Positions 43,901-57,329 are shown, counted from the stretch's first letter. The stretch: DNA of 64,000 nucleotides from Bimuria novae-zelandiae CBS 107.79 (GCA_010015655.1 ML976676.1:250712-314711); one strand, 5' to 3'. The notes: generated by a model not told the origin, from the sequence alone. A program made the numbers and translations.

Positions 43901-46900
43901 TTTAATTCTTTTATTAGCGCCTGCAGTGTCTACTAATTACCTAATTATAGTATTATAAGCTCTAGGCTTTATAAATTAATTATAATATATATTTAGTTTT
44001 AAAGTGCCTTAAGCTTTATTATATGCTAAGTATAAAGAGTAGACTTTAGCTTATAGTACTTAAGCTATTATATATAAGGCTTACCTTTAGTATTTAGGTC
44101 TAGTAGCTCTAGAGCCTAGTTATATATATTTATCTACTTAAGAGCCTTAGGGTTAATATAACTTTATATCCCTTACGTCTTTATATAGTACTTAAGCTAC
44201 GCGTACTAATATAGGAATAAATTATAATTTATAAGTTAGTTACTTATTAAAAGCTTTATAGTAGTTATTATATAGTCTAGCTCTATTATAGGTTATAAGC
44301 GTCAAGATATAAGTGTTAAGAAAATAAAAAGTAAGAAATTGCTTACTACTTTAATTATTAATTAGGGTAGAGTAAGTATATTTTATAGTAATTATAAAAG
44401 TACTAGGCTTATAACTATAGCGCTTAGTTAATAATTAGGGAGCTTAAACATAAAGACTATTAAGGAGAGGAAGCTCTACTAAGACGCTAAGCTATTTAGG
44501 GATTTAGGGGATCGCGTGCTTGGCTGCTTGGCTACTTGGATTAACCCTAGCTAGCGTAGAAAGCTCTAGCAAGGTGCCTTTTTGCAATAGTTACCTATTA
44601 ACAGGGTAATAATTCCACGTATTTAGTAAATTAATAGAGAATTACTAATATAGCGGCGTAGTTTGTTCCATTTAATAGGTTTTTTAACTTAGGTGATCTA
44701 GTTATAAAGTCTATAGTAATGCCTCCTTGTAGTGATATAGGTATCTAAATTACTTATATCTCTTTATACTTAAGATATATAGCGTGCTTATTTTGTTAGT
44801 AGTTTATATACTTATAAATATACTTTATTATGCCTTTTTTAATTCCTCTAAATATGTAGTTTTATTAGATAAGTTCTATTATCTTTCTAACTCCTAGGTG
44901 TCTGTATATAGGGTTATTATAGTATTATTATATAAGTTTAGTTTATAGTTCCTTTAGTACTTCTTGTATTATAATAAGTATTTAGTTAAGCTCTGCTATT
45001 GGTTTTAATAATCTATTAAAGTTCTATTATAGTATTATAAAATAGGTCTTTACTTTTTCTCTTATAAGAGTAATATGCCTACTAAGGGCGTCTGCTTGTC
45101 TATTATCCTTTTTTAACGTATATATAATCTTAAACTTTTGCTATCTAAGTATTTTTAACTATCTTACTTATCGTAGCGTAAGTTCCTTAGTTATCGTAAA
45201 TCTTATAAGGTTTCTATAGTTTATAAAGATTATAAGACTTAAATAGCTAAGTGCGTAGGTTATTTAGTACTTAAGTGCCTTAATAATAATATAGAGTTCC
45301 TTATTATGTATATCGTATTGTGTTTCTACTCTGCTAAATTTGTATAAATAGTAGGCGATAGGGTGCTATTTACTATCCTTCTCTTGCTTTACGCAAGCGC
45401 TAATCGCGAGATCGCTTGCATCTATCTTAATTTATAGAGATTCTTTATCACTAAAGTAGATAAGTACTAGTGCCGTAGTGCATGTTTTTACTAAGCGTCT
45501 AAATAACTCTTTATATTCTTTAGTCTATTGAAAAGGCGTTTCTTTCTTAGTAAAATTAGTTACAGGTATTGCAATCTTAGCGTAGTCTTGGATAAACTAT
45601 CTATTAAATTTATAAAATCTTAAGAATTCTTAAATGTTCTTAGCTATCTTTCGTATAGACTAGTGTATAACACATTTAATCTTATCTAGTGAGACTTTAA
45701 TTCCTTCTATACTAATAATATATCTTAGGAATATAAGTTATTTAACTTACTATTTATATATCTTTAGTTTAATTTTAAGGTGTGCTTCGTCTAATCCCTT
45801 TAACACTATTTATATATAAGGAACATAATCTAATTTATTGTTAAAAATGACTGGTATATTATGTTTATATATAATAATAAATATATTATTAACTGGTGCT
45901 TAGCAGTTCGCTAGTGCGTTAGTAAGTTAAAAAGCTATAACTATATATTTTTAAATGCTATCTTCCACTTATTACCTTCCTTAATTTATATAAGGTAGTA
46001 TCTATCTCGTAGATTTATTCTTGTAAAGATCTTAGCCCTTAAGAGTTAGTCTTTAAGTTCTAAGATATTTAGAAGTAAGTTTTAATTCTTAACTATTATA
46101 TTATTAATATTTTAGTAGTTAACGTATAGTTATAGTATTCTATCTTTCTTTATATTAATTATGAAGGGGCTAGCTACTAATAACTCTAATAGTTATATAT
46201 AGCCTTTTTTAAGGTTTATTTTAATAAACTCCTTTTCCTGCTAGAGCTCCTATTTAGTCTTATTATATAGTGGTCTAAAAGGTGGCGTTTTTCCTACTTC
46301 TTGGTCTATTGCGAGATCTTAGGATTAATATTTTAAATGGTTAGTCTTTCCTTCTCTTTTAGTAAATATATAATTCCATGCTTAATAGTATTTTAGAATT
46401 TTATAAAGTGTGCTATCGTCTATCTTCTTACGCTTTATAACCTAGTAGTTTCTGCTAGTCTTTACTAAGAGTATTTTGTGTTTATTAACTTTTAGTCGCA
46501 AGACTAAGTTATTTATAGCTTTTTTATTTACTATTATACTCTATTAATACGTAGGTTCTACTTATAATACATATGAATAGTATTTAAAGGATAGCGTTTT
46601 CTTTCCTTAATTAATAGTAGGGTTATGCTTCCTTATCTAAAGGTAATTATGCTCTTTGGTGTAGTATAAGAAATTATTATATTAATTAGTTTTTCTTATT
46701 TAAGCCTTTATTACTAGTATCCTTGTATATGTAAAAGTCTAGTATTTCTAATTACTTTTAGTCTTTATTTAAGATATTAAGGTACTTAATAAAAAGTAAT
46801 ATTTACTATTTTTTGACGTTCGCCTCCGCGTTATTAATAATTAGTATATTTAACAACCTAATAACTTTATTCTTAGATCTATAGTTCCCGGCTATATAAC

Positions 46901-47818
46901 CTATTTAACTATATATAAAGTAGGCACGTGTCTTAGTCCTTAGCGAGGAGTTCCATTTAAAAGTTATATATAGTTATTATTAGGCTTTTAAGGGCCTAGA
47001 ATCTTCCCTATTCCTTTTTTAGATTATTAAATTAGATTCTTTTATTAGCTAGTAACTATAAGAGTCGCGTTGTGGTTAATACGGTACCTTTAGTACTCTT
47101 TAAACTATAAGTGTAGGGTTTCTAAAGCTAGCGTTTTTTAGGTTTCTACGAAACTCTTCGTATAGCCTGAACTATTTTCTATTAGTCCTAATTAATTCTT
47201 TATATAATGTATCAAAAGTCTTAATTTTTATACTATTACGTAAAAGTTCTTCTTATACGTTATGCTTAAGTCCTTACTTATACATAGTCTTAAGGGATTT
47301 CTTTTTCTATTTAGGTTATATAGTATATTTATAGAACTTTACTGCATATTCTACTGCGCATTATTATTATTTAATTATCTAAATGGCTTATTTAGCTATA
47401 GCGGTTTTATTAGCAATTCTAAATAGTTACTTAAGGTATCTTTTCACGTTAAGATAGTTCTTAATAATGTTAACTACGTTAGCGTGGCTATTTAGGTAGT
47501 CCTTGTCTTAGTTTTCGTGGTTTATATCTATCTATTTAACTAGATACAGGCAGATCTATTCTTAGCTAATCTTTGTATATATATTACTATAAAAATAACT
47601 TTCTTCGTATCTTTAAGGTTATTATCTTAGTTAAAGAAGTATAGATCTAATTATAGTAGCTATATATTAGGGAGCTTATAATTATTATTATATAAATAAG
47701 ATTTATGCGCTTTATTCTTATTATTCTTTATTAGTAAGACGCTAGTTCTTTTAAAAGCTGTAAAAAAGATGAAACTCCTCGGGGTACTTATATTAAAGGT
47801 ATTTAAAATGTTAAGTTC

Positions 47819-48148
47819 CTGAGGAGTAACTAGTCCCTATAAGACTAAAGTTAATTCTTAGGTTAAAGTACTAGTAAGATAAAGAAGAAGGTATTAATAG
47901 CTCGCGCGTCTTAACATAATATTAGTATTCAAAATATTTCGTAGTTATAATCGAATTAATCATATTTAAATATAATCTAAATAATAGATTAATAAATAAG
48001 GTTAAATACGAAGATAGAGAGTCCATCTTTAGCATTCCTATATACTAGTCCTAGACTGCTCGCTGGAGAGCAGTCACATGACTTCGTAAGCGCTGTGACT
48101 AAGTATAAAATGGTTCACTGTCCTTATGTTGGATCGTGGACCTTAACA
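47819..48148 (-). repeat. Gypsy A 5' LTR
   Basis: 330 bp from TGTTAAGTTCC to GGACCTTAACA, uninterrupted. Gives the empty target sequence for the pogo insertion in the other LTR. Just outside its right end stands TTTGGTAGC, which resembles a primer-binding site, but the coding relics show the element extends to the left, so I treat this as flank. Confidence 0.85.
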
Positions 48149-49315
48149 TTTGGTAGCATAAATAAAAAATATATATTTAGTATCTATTAATACTATCGCA
48201 ATCTATTAAAAAAATAAGCTAATATAAGATAGCTAAAATTAAAACCTATATCATTACTCTCTTTATCTATACAGCGCATTATTAACTATATTATAATTAT
48301 AAATAATTTTAGCATTCTAGGTTATTACGTATATCTCGTTTATGTCTGCTAGTGTAGGTATATTCTAGAGAAATATGTTAATAAAATCTAGCGCTACTAG
48401 ATATAGGCAATCTCCTATAAAGTATAAGGTAGTAAATTTAGTCTAGATAGAAGTAGCTTCTTTATATTTACTTAAGCTATACTCTAACTAATTATCGCGT
48501 AGTCAAGCTTAAGCTCAAGTATTAGCATTATTCACTACGCTATTACTACTTTATTTATCTACTATTATACTAGCGAGTATTAACTTATGATTAGTATAGT
48601 TATCTTATTAGTTAGTTATTTCTAACGTGTGTTAGTATACGTAACTTAGTCGTCTAGAGACGTTTATATAATAAATTATAATATATTACTAACGCGCTAT
48701 ATGCCGGCGGATTAGCCTAAACTAGTAGCTTTAGAACTTAGTTAAGAGTACTTTATATTATTTTTATGTTGCTTTATTCTTAGCATAGTCTATTTCTTCT
48801 TTTTCACTATCTGTGATAGCTTCTTGCAATTACTAATTATTATTAAAAAGACTTATTATACTAGTACTATTAGGAAATACTTAATAATACGTTATATTAG
48901 TTAATAGATAGATTCTCTTTATTTTATTTACTAAGGAGCGAAGTACATCGCGGAGTATAGAAGCTTCTTATATAGGGCTCGCTCCACACATGTAGTATTT
49001 TGCAACACGATCGAGGCCTCGATGACTATTAACAGAATACCTGCTCCTCTATACACGCATTCCTTATATCACGCCTAAAGTCTTTAAGATTATTAATCCG
49101 ATAGAGAGTTAATAAAATAAGCAGGTATTGCCAAGAGTAGGTATTTATTTAGAAAGATTAGATATTAATATAATAATATATATTAATTAAAGCTAACTAG
49201 ACCTTTTTTCGTACGATATCTCTTTATAATTAGAATAAATTACAAATTAATTTATTTCTAGCTAAATAAGCTATAGTAGGATAATTAATTAATTTTAAAT
49301 TTACCGTCTACCAAA
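48149..49315. other. AT-rich spacer between gypsy A and gypsy B
   Basis: Mutated, TA-rich sequence with one GC-balanced patch at about 48,940-49,080 (GGAGCGAAGTACATCGCGGA ... CACGATCGAGGCCTCGATGA). No frame or end that I can assign. Probably more transposon relic. Confidence 0.45.
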
Positions 49316-49809
49316 AGTTACAATCACGAATCCCACAGGAATAAAGGAACCAGACAATTACGCCAAGAGAGTCATTGTTAGCGAAATAACTAAGGGAAAG
49401 GAACACGAGGAAACGCGGAGCAGCTTAGGTTAGTAGTTACGTAACAAGGTCCTGTATAACACGAGGCTCTGCGGGACCTTAAAGGTCTTAAGGATCTTAG
49501 GATCTTAGCAGGATTACGATACTAATTTTAATAATAGTAAGGACTAAAATAAATAGTAAATAGTCTAATAATTTCTCTATACCTTTTCTACTCCTTGTAG
49601 TTAACTTTTAATATAATGAGTATATCTCCTATAATAGATTAATAATCTCCTAGTTAGTTATTCTATAGTTTATTATAGAATTAGATTATTTATAACTAAT
49701 TTTATCATTATCCTTAGCTCTGAACTACTGAATATCTATAAGGCGCTTTACCCTTAACCTATCCTCTCTTAACCTAGAATAGGCTTAGGAACGTACGGCC
49801 TTTATAACA
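49316..49809 (+). repeat. Gypsy B 5' LTR
   Basis: About 494 bp ending GGCCTTTATAACA. The first base pair of the expected TG has changed (AGTTACAATCACG). Contains a GC-balanced block (GAGGAAACGCGGAGCAGC) in its first third, like the solo copy. Confidence 0.7.
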
Positions 49810-50029
49810 CTTTAACTACCTAAAGGTTTAAAATAATATAATAATACTATTAAGCGCTACTAACTTAAGGGCCTTAATAGGAAGTAGCGCTTCTAGGCTA
49901 ACTATAAACCTAATAATATTATAAGCTAACTAAGCTAATAAGATATAATAGTGTAAAGAATAATTAGCTAAGCTAATAGCTTACGTTTTAGATACTATAA
50001 CTATAGGAAGGATATCCTTTAAGGTTTCT

Positions 50030-53000
50030 AAAGTTTGTAAAGGTAAAGAAGAAACACTTAAGGCGTTACTTATAAATATAAAACTATACTACTAATATAA
50101 CGAGGGTATCTTTAGAACTAAGTAGTCTAAAATCCTAGCAGTCGGCTTGCATATAAAGAGTAAAATAGCTAAGTAGCTCTACCCCCTTACTAAGAATTAC
50201 CTAAAAAACAAAAATAATATCTTAGACTATAATAACGAAACTAACAAGGTGTGTAAAAACTAGACATTTTTTAAGGAATAGATCTAAATTTTATTTATAA
50301 AAGTTAATAAGGAATAATAAGCTAAACATAAAATATAAAAGCTTAAACAAAAAGAATTAGCTAGTACTTATATAGATAAGTTTAGACGTCTACAAGCTAG
50401 AATTAATTAAGATAACGCCCTACTTTAAGTAGCTTACTATAACAGGCTAAAGGAAAGGGTGAAGAACCAGCTTACTTATTATTATAAAATAGAAAATTTG
50501 GACGTACTTGTAAAGATAGCTATATAAATTAATAATTAACAATACAAATAATAGTTAGAAAAGCGAGAAAGTAACTATATCTAACCTAATACTAAAAAAA
50601 GCGTGAAAATATAGAAGGACTACAATAGAAATATTATAATAGCTAATAAAGCCTAAGAATAAAACCTAAGGAAGTAGCAAAAGGGCCATAATAATAAACT
50701 ATTTAACTAACAGTAACGCTTTAACGAAAAAGCATGCTTAGGATATAGAGAATAGGATTACTTATAAAAGGAATAATTAAAGAATAGTAAAGGATAAAGT
50801 AAGAAAGCTTTAATTATTTAAGTAGTAATAGCTATACTATAGGCGCTAACACTTATACCACTAAAAATAAATAAAAATAAAGTCTTCCGTATGGAACTCG
50901 AGGTTTTAGTAATACTAGAAGAAATAAAATAACAGACAGTACTAGAGTATAAGGTCCTTCTTTAGCTATTAGAAGGAAAGTACTAGGCATGCAATAGCTA
51001 GATATATACACCCTAAGAATATACGTAAAAGATTAAACTTAAGGGACTAAGAGCTATAATAATCTATAAGTTTGCCGCAAAGTACTAAGGAAATATAATA
51101 GTACAAGGATATTAGATAAAGATTTAAGAATAATATAAAAAGATAGCCTAGTTCCTTTATACTAAAAAGGACTATATTAAATAAAAAAGACATAAGTAGC
51201 AATATCGCTAAGGAACCTCAATTATATATTTATTAATAACTATAAACTAAAAATAAACTACTATAAATATTTTCCTAACAAATAGTCACGACCCTATGAG
51301 GAATTAGGATAATAAAAATACTTTAATAATAAATACTAAATGCCTAAAGTATAGAAAAAAGCTATGGGCTGGTATTCTAAACGTATTAACTTAGAATTAA
51401 TAATAATTATAGGAAACTAATAGATAGATGGTACGAGTCCTAACTACCTATAATAAATTAGAGAATTAGACTATAATAGGAACTGCCTAGTGCACCTATA
51501 TTAAAAAGAATAAATAGTCGTATGAAAATTAATACTACTATATTAAGATCTAAAGTTATAAGACTGTCTAGTTACGGGATGCAGATAACACGGAAAATGT
51601 TAAAAAGAAGAAAAGTCTTAGTAAAGTAAGGATACTAAGAGCATCTATAAAATACTTTACTAGAAGTAGTAAAAGAAAATTAAAACTAATTCTAAAATAA
51701 ATAAAACTACCCGAATCTAAACTAAGGAAGTAAAGATTTTTTAGGATTCTGCTAAGTAGGCTAATAACGAGTTAGAAAACTAGGACGCTACTAGATAAAC
51801 GACTTTACTAGTAGAGGCGTGACTATAAAGGCAAAGAAGCTAGAAATAGACGAAGATAGCCTATAACTAACTAAAGAAGTTATAATTGGTAGTTACTATG
51901 TAATAGCGCTAATAGACCTTAGAGCGACTAGATATCTAATATCTCTAAAAATATTAGTGAAACGTAATCTGTCTTACAAGAATAAAGAGACACTAGTATG
52001 AGTAGAAATAGTAAATAGAACGTTATCCTAAGGATATAGCATAGGCTAGTTACGACTTAAAGCAACCCTATTACCTATTATTCTAAATAGATTCTAAAGC
52101 TAATATGGCGTTATAATAATAGATTTTAAAAGCTTAAAAGTAATTATTAGTTATAACTAGCTTCTCGAACGTAATCCCGTTATTAACTAGTAAAAGAAAA
52201 CGCTACTTAGCTAAAACCCTATATTAGAAGTTACTAATATATAAAAAATATAAAAAGTATAGCTATTAACCCTAAATGCCCCTATAGGATATGTGAAAGG
52301 ATATACTAAATAATTTTTAGCTACGAAAATTATAAAAGTTTTAAAAGAAAATCTAGGCTAAGAAAGACTAATTTAGGTATAATACTTAGGCCTAACGGTA
52401 AAAGTAAGATTTAATAATATTCTGCTAAAATACCAGGAGTATACAAAACACTTTAAAGAAATTAAAAAAGAAGAACTACTAGAATACTAAAAGTAAAATT
52501 ATAAAATACTTTTAGTAAAGTGCATAAAACTTCGCCTAGAATAGCTATAACTAATATGTATAAACTTAGAGAAGGAAGTATAGGATTACTTAAAAAAACT
52601 TAGTAAAATATTATATTTACAAAAATTAAAGCCTAGTAGCTTTTCCTATAAGTTACGTACCTATGAAGAATGACAAACTACGACTTTATAGAGACTATAA
52701 ATAGCTAAATAAGGCTATAATTACGAACTAGTACTTATTATCCTTAATTATAGAGCTAATAAATAGGCTTTAAAAAGGTACGTAGTTTATAAAGTTTAAT
52801 ATGCGTAATAGCTATTACCGCATATAAATAGCTAAGGGACATAGGTAGAAAACTACGATTAAGACCTAATATAGCCTATATAAGTACTAAGTAATACTCT
52901 TTAGACTAACAAACGTGCCTGCGAAATTTTAGGCACTAATTAATAAAGCGCTATATAAATACCTAAATATATTCTATATAGTTTACCTTAATAACGTTCT

Positions 53001-54850
53001 TATTTACTCTACTAGGACGCTTAAGAAGCATTTAGAATACGTAAAAAAACTACTAATAAAAATAAAAGAGTATTAATTACTCCTTTCTTAGAAAAATGCG
53101 AGTTTTATGTTATAATAATAAAATACCTATGATTTATTATCTTAAGGAAAGGTATAGCTATAGACCTTAAAAAGATAATTACTATTTAAAAATAGCTAGT
53201 TCCTAAGTTAGTAAAGGATATTTAGTATTTTTTAAGATTTACTAACTTCTACTAAAAGTTTATTAAGGACTACTCAAAGATCACCGTACTATGAATAAAT
53301 CTTATAAGGAAAGGAAATAGAGAAAGCACTTAGCCCCTTATTAAAAAACCATTAGAAGTATTTAGAGAACTATAGAGAAAGTTTCTTACAGGACTTTTCC
53401 TCTAAATACACGACCTAAAGAAACCTACAAGAATAGAAATAAATGTATTAATTACGCGCTAGGATAACTACTCTTATAAGAAAGTAATAATAAGCAATAG
53501 AAACTAGTATTTTTTTTTATTTAAGAGAGTTTTTAGGAATAGAACTTAACTACAACATTCATAATAAAGAACTATTTAGGATAGTAACCGTCTTTAAAAA
53601 ATAAAAAGTTTATCTTACTAAAGCACGCTTTAAAATAGAGGTGTAAATAAATGATAAGGATCTTACTAGCTTTATATTAATAAAGAAGCTTAACTAATAA
53701 TAGGTATAATAAGTAGAATTTCTAGCAAATTTCAACTTTATAATATACTATTAACTAGGAACGCTTAATAGCGCAGCAGACGCCCTAAGTAGAAAATTAA
53801 ACCTTACTAAGAATTAACTAGATCTATATAATGTGGTACTATGAGTAAGGGGCAATAGAACTATAAAATACAATTAGCTAATAATTAAGATCCGCGCCGC
53901 TAGCCTACGATTTATAAAACTAATATTATAAATATTTTAAAACTATAGACGACTTAATTTAAATTAATATAACGAATACGACCTCTTTTAATATAATCTT
54001 AATAAACTAAAATAAGATTACTGCTATAAAATCCTTATAAAACCAGGATATGAAGGTGTCTTAATTAGAAAACTACACGAATTATAAGAATAGGAATATC
54101 TAGATATTAAAGAAACCACGCGCCAGATCACGAATAAATATACTATTTTTAGACTTAACTAGGCGGTAACTCGTGTTATAAGTAACTATTTAGTATGCTA
54201 TAAAATAATCTGAAGAGATTTAAGCCTTATAAACTATTATAACTACTATAAGCAGCCAAAAGACTATAGTAAAGTATAATAATAGACTATATAGTAAAGT
54301 TTCTAAAGTTACTATAACTAGCAACAAGATAGATGTGCAACACTATTATAGTAATAGTTAATTCCTTAACTAAGGCAGCTAAGTTTAGGCTTATAAAAAA
54401 ATCTATAATAGTAGAAAAATGAGCTTATAAGGTAGACAACGCGGTATTCGCAGAATATAAGCTACTAAAAGAGTTTATTATAGATAGAGATAAGTTACTT
54501 ATGTCTAAGTATTAAAATATCTTTACAGCGGCTCTAGGTATTAATAGGAAGCTCTGAATAAGTTTTTACCCTTAGACTAATAGATAGATAGAACGTATAA
54601 ATTAGACTCTAAATTAGTATCTATAATTCTACGTTAATAAGTAATAAAATAATTAAGTAAAGTTACTATTAATGGTCTAGCTAGCGTACAATGACATAAG
54701 GTTAGGTATAACATAGTACTCTCTATACTATACAAACTACAGATATAAGCTAATTAACTATTAAGATCTAAAAGACATAAGTACAATTAAGAAGCGTATG
54801 TAAATCTTCTTATACTATCTAGAGATTATATGCTGTTTTAATCGCCAGCC
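50030..54850 (+). pseudogene. Gypsy B gag-pol relic
   Basis: Gag: KEEQAKYKIQKLKQKELAST, then FRRLQARIN and KNQLTYYYKIENLDVLVKIA at 50,300-50,540. Retropepsin: ALIDLRATRYLISLKILVKR near 51,910, where DSGAT would be expected (active-site Ser-Gly lost). Reverse transcriptase: TNVPAKFXALINKALYKYLN and YLNNVLIYSTRTLKKHLEYV near 52,900-53,040, with YLDD changed to YLNN. Integrase: IIDRDKLLMSKY near 54,480, then GINRKL and IERIN. Stops are nearly all TAG/TAA. Each lost catalytic residue fits G-to-A or C-to-T mutation. Confidence 0.83.
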
Positions 54851-55899
54851 TACTATTCCTATTGTACGAAACCGGGGCGCCTTTTTTTCTATTTTAATAA
54901 GCGAAGGAACGGGATCTAGCAGAGAGTACCTTACTTTATAAAATAGACCAAGCTAGAAGTCGTTACCACCCTATGGGTGGCATATATAAAAGGGGTGACC
55001 TAAGACAGAAATGCTAAGTATTGTATTATTTAGGCAAGCTATTTAATTTATAAGCCTAAATAATAATATTCTAAGTATACCCCTTATATTAATTCTAGTG
55101 TAGAGTTAAAGAGTGTTTAAAAGAATTATATTAAGCTAATAGACTTTTTACCCTAGGTTAAGACTAACAGTAACTATAGTAATAGTTATAGTAAAGAATG
55201 CTACTTAAATAATACTAAAAAGAAATATAAGAAAACTTTCTAGTTTATTATCTTCTTAGGAAACTACATGCGATTAAGATATTTTTAGTTTTCTATAATT
55301 AATGTATAAATATGCGAGAATTAGAAGTAGGCAACGATAAATAAAATCTATCTTAAAGGATAAGAGTAAGAAACATAAATTAGGTAAGTAGAGGAGTATT
55401 TATACGTTAATTTCCTATTAGTATTTTAATAATAGTGTCGCTAAAGGATTATTTGTTAGAGGCTAGGCCTCTAAAGTACTCGGCTGAGAAACCTCGTGGC
55501 CTAAGCCTTAAATAACTCTAAGAGCTACTAGGATACCTCTAAAGTATTTAGAAAATAGACCTAGCCCCTTTAAAGTTAGTCCTCTTTACTTAGAAGCTAT
55601 ACATAGCGTAGGAAGGAGATACTTAAACTTTTTATTAAACTTATTTATATTTTTTTAGTATCTTAAGTTTCCCGGACCTAAAGCCCCCTTATATTAAATT
55701 TAATTATTTATTTTTTCTTAAAAGTAGTTATTGTAGGATAACTATCTTTTCTATCTTATTAATTACTAAATAGAGTAGTAGTTTTAAGTAAAAGCTACAA
55801 CCTAAGAGAATAAATAAGCTTGTCTTTAGTAAGTAATTAAAAAGATAAAGGTCCTAATAGGCGCTTAATTAGATAAAATAGAATATAAAAGGGTAGACT

Positions 55900-57180
55900 A
55901 AGTCCTTTATAAAGGGTATAGGCTTATGATTAGGAGCATAAATTATATAAACGCGTGCCCTTATTATAGATAGCCTAGGAGGAGCCTCTCTAGAGGAGAG
56001 GCTTTATATAAAACTATTATAAAAAGGGTACGACCTACCTACTTAAGAGGAGTAGATACGCTATATCTAGCACCTTATAGAATAAGAGAGCTCTAGTATT
56101 GTTATAGGTAATAAGTAGGATAAGAGTACTGTAGAAAACTATCCTCTACTTAAAAAAAAAGGAGCGAGATAAGGGAATAGTAAAAGGGCTAACGCTTATA
56201 ATAAGTACCCTTGTTTTACTCTTATTTTTAAGCGCGAAGATAGTTATATAAATTACTTAAATAATATGCTAATTATTACTTGGGCCTAGACAAGTTTAAG
56301 TTAAATACTAACTACTTAAAGTAGTAAATATATAGCTTTTTAGTAGCCTAAAGTAGTAGACCTACCTTTATTTAAGGGAAAATAGAACTAATAGCGAATT
56401 TAGTAAGTATAAATAAACTATAAGATTTAGAAAGATATAAAGGTCCTTAGAGGCTTCTTAAAGTATATTATAAGTTACTTAGAAGGATACGCGGCGTCTA
56501 TTATCCTAGTATATATTAAAAAGAATTCTAATTATACTATAGGAGAATTCTATGCGTTTTTAAAAAACTTATTTTAGAACCTAATAAAGGAAGAAATCGG
56601 CTAGAATAAACTTTATAAGCTTTAATAAAGAGTAATAAAATTAAGTAACTTTAATATGCTATTTAACTAATTAGCTATAAATGTGAGAGAAATAGATAAT
56701 AAAGGAAAATTAAAAGCTATTTACTAATAAGCTATATAAGAGGACCTCTAGGATTATATAATTAGTGTAGAGATAGGCTAGGATTAGACCTTATAGAGGC
56801 TACAGGATTAGGTAGCCTTTATAAAAAAAACTTATTTTAAAACTACTTATCATCATTATAACTTTAAGGGAAAGTATCTATAAATAATACTATATATTAG
56901 GAGCCTACTTCCTAGGTTAAAACGGGAAGGGCCCTGTAGCGAAAGTCTAGAGGAGAAAGCAAGCGTAAATAGGCTATATATGTATTTAAGAGCGTACTCT
57001 AGAAGCGAGGTGAAGAAGGCGCCTATTTTTATTATAATAAGAAGGGGCACTATATAAGTTAGTACTCCCATCTACTAGCTTAAAGGCTAAGTAAAATTCG
57101 GACTAGCTACCTAAAAGCTAAGGAAGAGGATAACTCTATAAAAGAAACTATTAGTAAAGAGTTAGAAAACTAACGTATCT
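55900..57180 (+). pseudogene. LTR-retrotransposon gag relic with mutated zinc knuckle
   Basis: Plus-strand frame with gag-like reading: IANLVSINKL, LERYKGP, ECNRG-like segments replaced by stops, and near 57,030 AYFYYNKKGHYIS, the pattern of a CCHC zinc knuckle in which Cys codons have become Tyr codons (TGC/TGT to TAC/TAT). No pol follows within the window: at about 57.3 kb sequence of a different transposon starts. A possible LTR start lies near 54,856 (TGTACGAAACCGGGG), not confirmed by a second copy. Confidence 0.5.
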
Positions 57181-57329
57181 ATGTACGTAATAATTATGTT
57201 CGCATAATAATTGCGTAACACTAAAATAGCTTACCTAAGAATAAAGCTATAGAGCTATATATAGTCACTACTACTACAAGACTTTTTTATTAAGTATTAT
57301 ATTCATGCTTGCGATTAACCTACACTATT

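Larger units (their letters stand above)
37054..44586 (-). mobile_element. Short LTR element C (LTRs about 175 bp), inserted in gypsy A integrase
   Basis: Direct repeats at 37054-37227 and 44412-44586 share CTATTAAGGAGAGGAAGCTC, then TAAGACGCTAAGCTATTTAGG, and the end CCTTTTT. They are flanked by ATAGT (37049-37053 and 44587-44591). The insertion splits the gypsy A integrase exactly between VTIAK and ITIAK, which confirms the boundaries. Without its own nested insertion the element is only about 1.9 kb with 1.5 kb of interior, too short for a full pol, so it looks non-autonomous. A G-rich tract next to the left LTR (AGGGGGTG on the minus strand) fits a polypurine tract and minus orientation. 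Confidence 0.82.
35660..47700 (-). pseudogene. Gypsy A gag-pol relic (interrupted)
   Basis: Read right to left on the minus strand. The end of the reverse transcriptase is near 45,570-45,800 (DKIKCVIH, FLRFYKFNR, FIQDYAKIAIPVTNFTKKET). RNase H is near 45,290-45,440 (IDASDLAISACVKQEKDSK, HPIAYYLYKFSRVETQYDIH). Integrase starts near 44,700 (NGTNYAAILVI, FTKYVELLP), is cut at VTIAK by element C, and resumes at 37,050 (ITIAKELVF, IISNRDKLFTLNYW, NGQTERIN). A chromodomain lies near 35,690-35,850 (LSMYFIKQKGYPHSENT). Integrase followed by a chromodomain marks the chromovirus branch of Ty3/gypsy. Stops are mostly TAG/TAA at former Gln and Trp codons. Confidence 0.82.
32761..48148 (-). mobile_element. 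Ty3/gypsy element A, outer shell of a nested cluster
   Basis: Two LTRs of one family (32761-35032, itself interrupted, and 47819-48148) enclose gypsy coding relics that all read on the minus strand, in gypsy order from right to left: gag/protease area, reverse transcriptase, RNase H, integrase, chromodomain. The left LTR is therefore the 3' LTR, and a purine tract lies just inside it. Subtracting insertions leaves about 5.5 kb, a normal gypsy length. Bases outside the LTRs are TCTAG and TTTGG, which could be a TCTGG target duplication changed by one G-to-A and one C-to-T, but this is tentative. Insertions: pogo (32944-34813), solo LTR (36029-36542) and short LTR element C (37054-44586). Strongly RIP-mutated. 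Confidence 0.85.
49316..54855 (+). mobile_element. Ty3/gypsy element B, plus strand, 3' LTR not found
   Basis: A 5' LTR (49316-49809) of the same family as the solo LTR at 36,029 is followed on the plus strand by gag, protease, reverse transcriptase, RNase H and integrase relics in gypsy order. Sequence stops resembling integrase at about 54,840, where a different GC-richer sequence starts (CGAAACCGGGGCGCC). I find no second copy of the LTR to the right, so the element is probably truncated. End coordinate approximate. Heavily RIP-mutated. Confidence 0.72.

Noticed and set aside
48149..48161. Primer-binding-site-like TTTGGTAGC right of the LTR at 47,819
   Set aside because: All related coding relics and the polypurine tract place the element to the left of this LTR.
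56856..57071. 71-codon hydrophobic minus-strand frame
   Set aside because: It is antisense to the gag zinc-knuckle region of an LTR relic.
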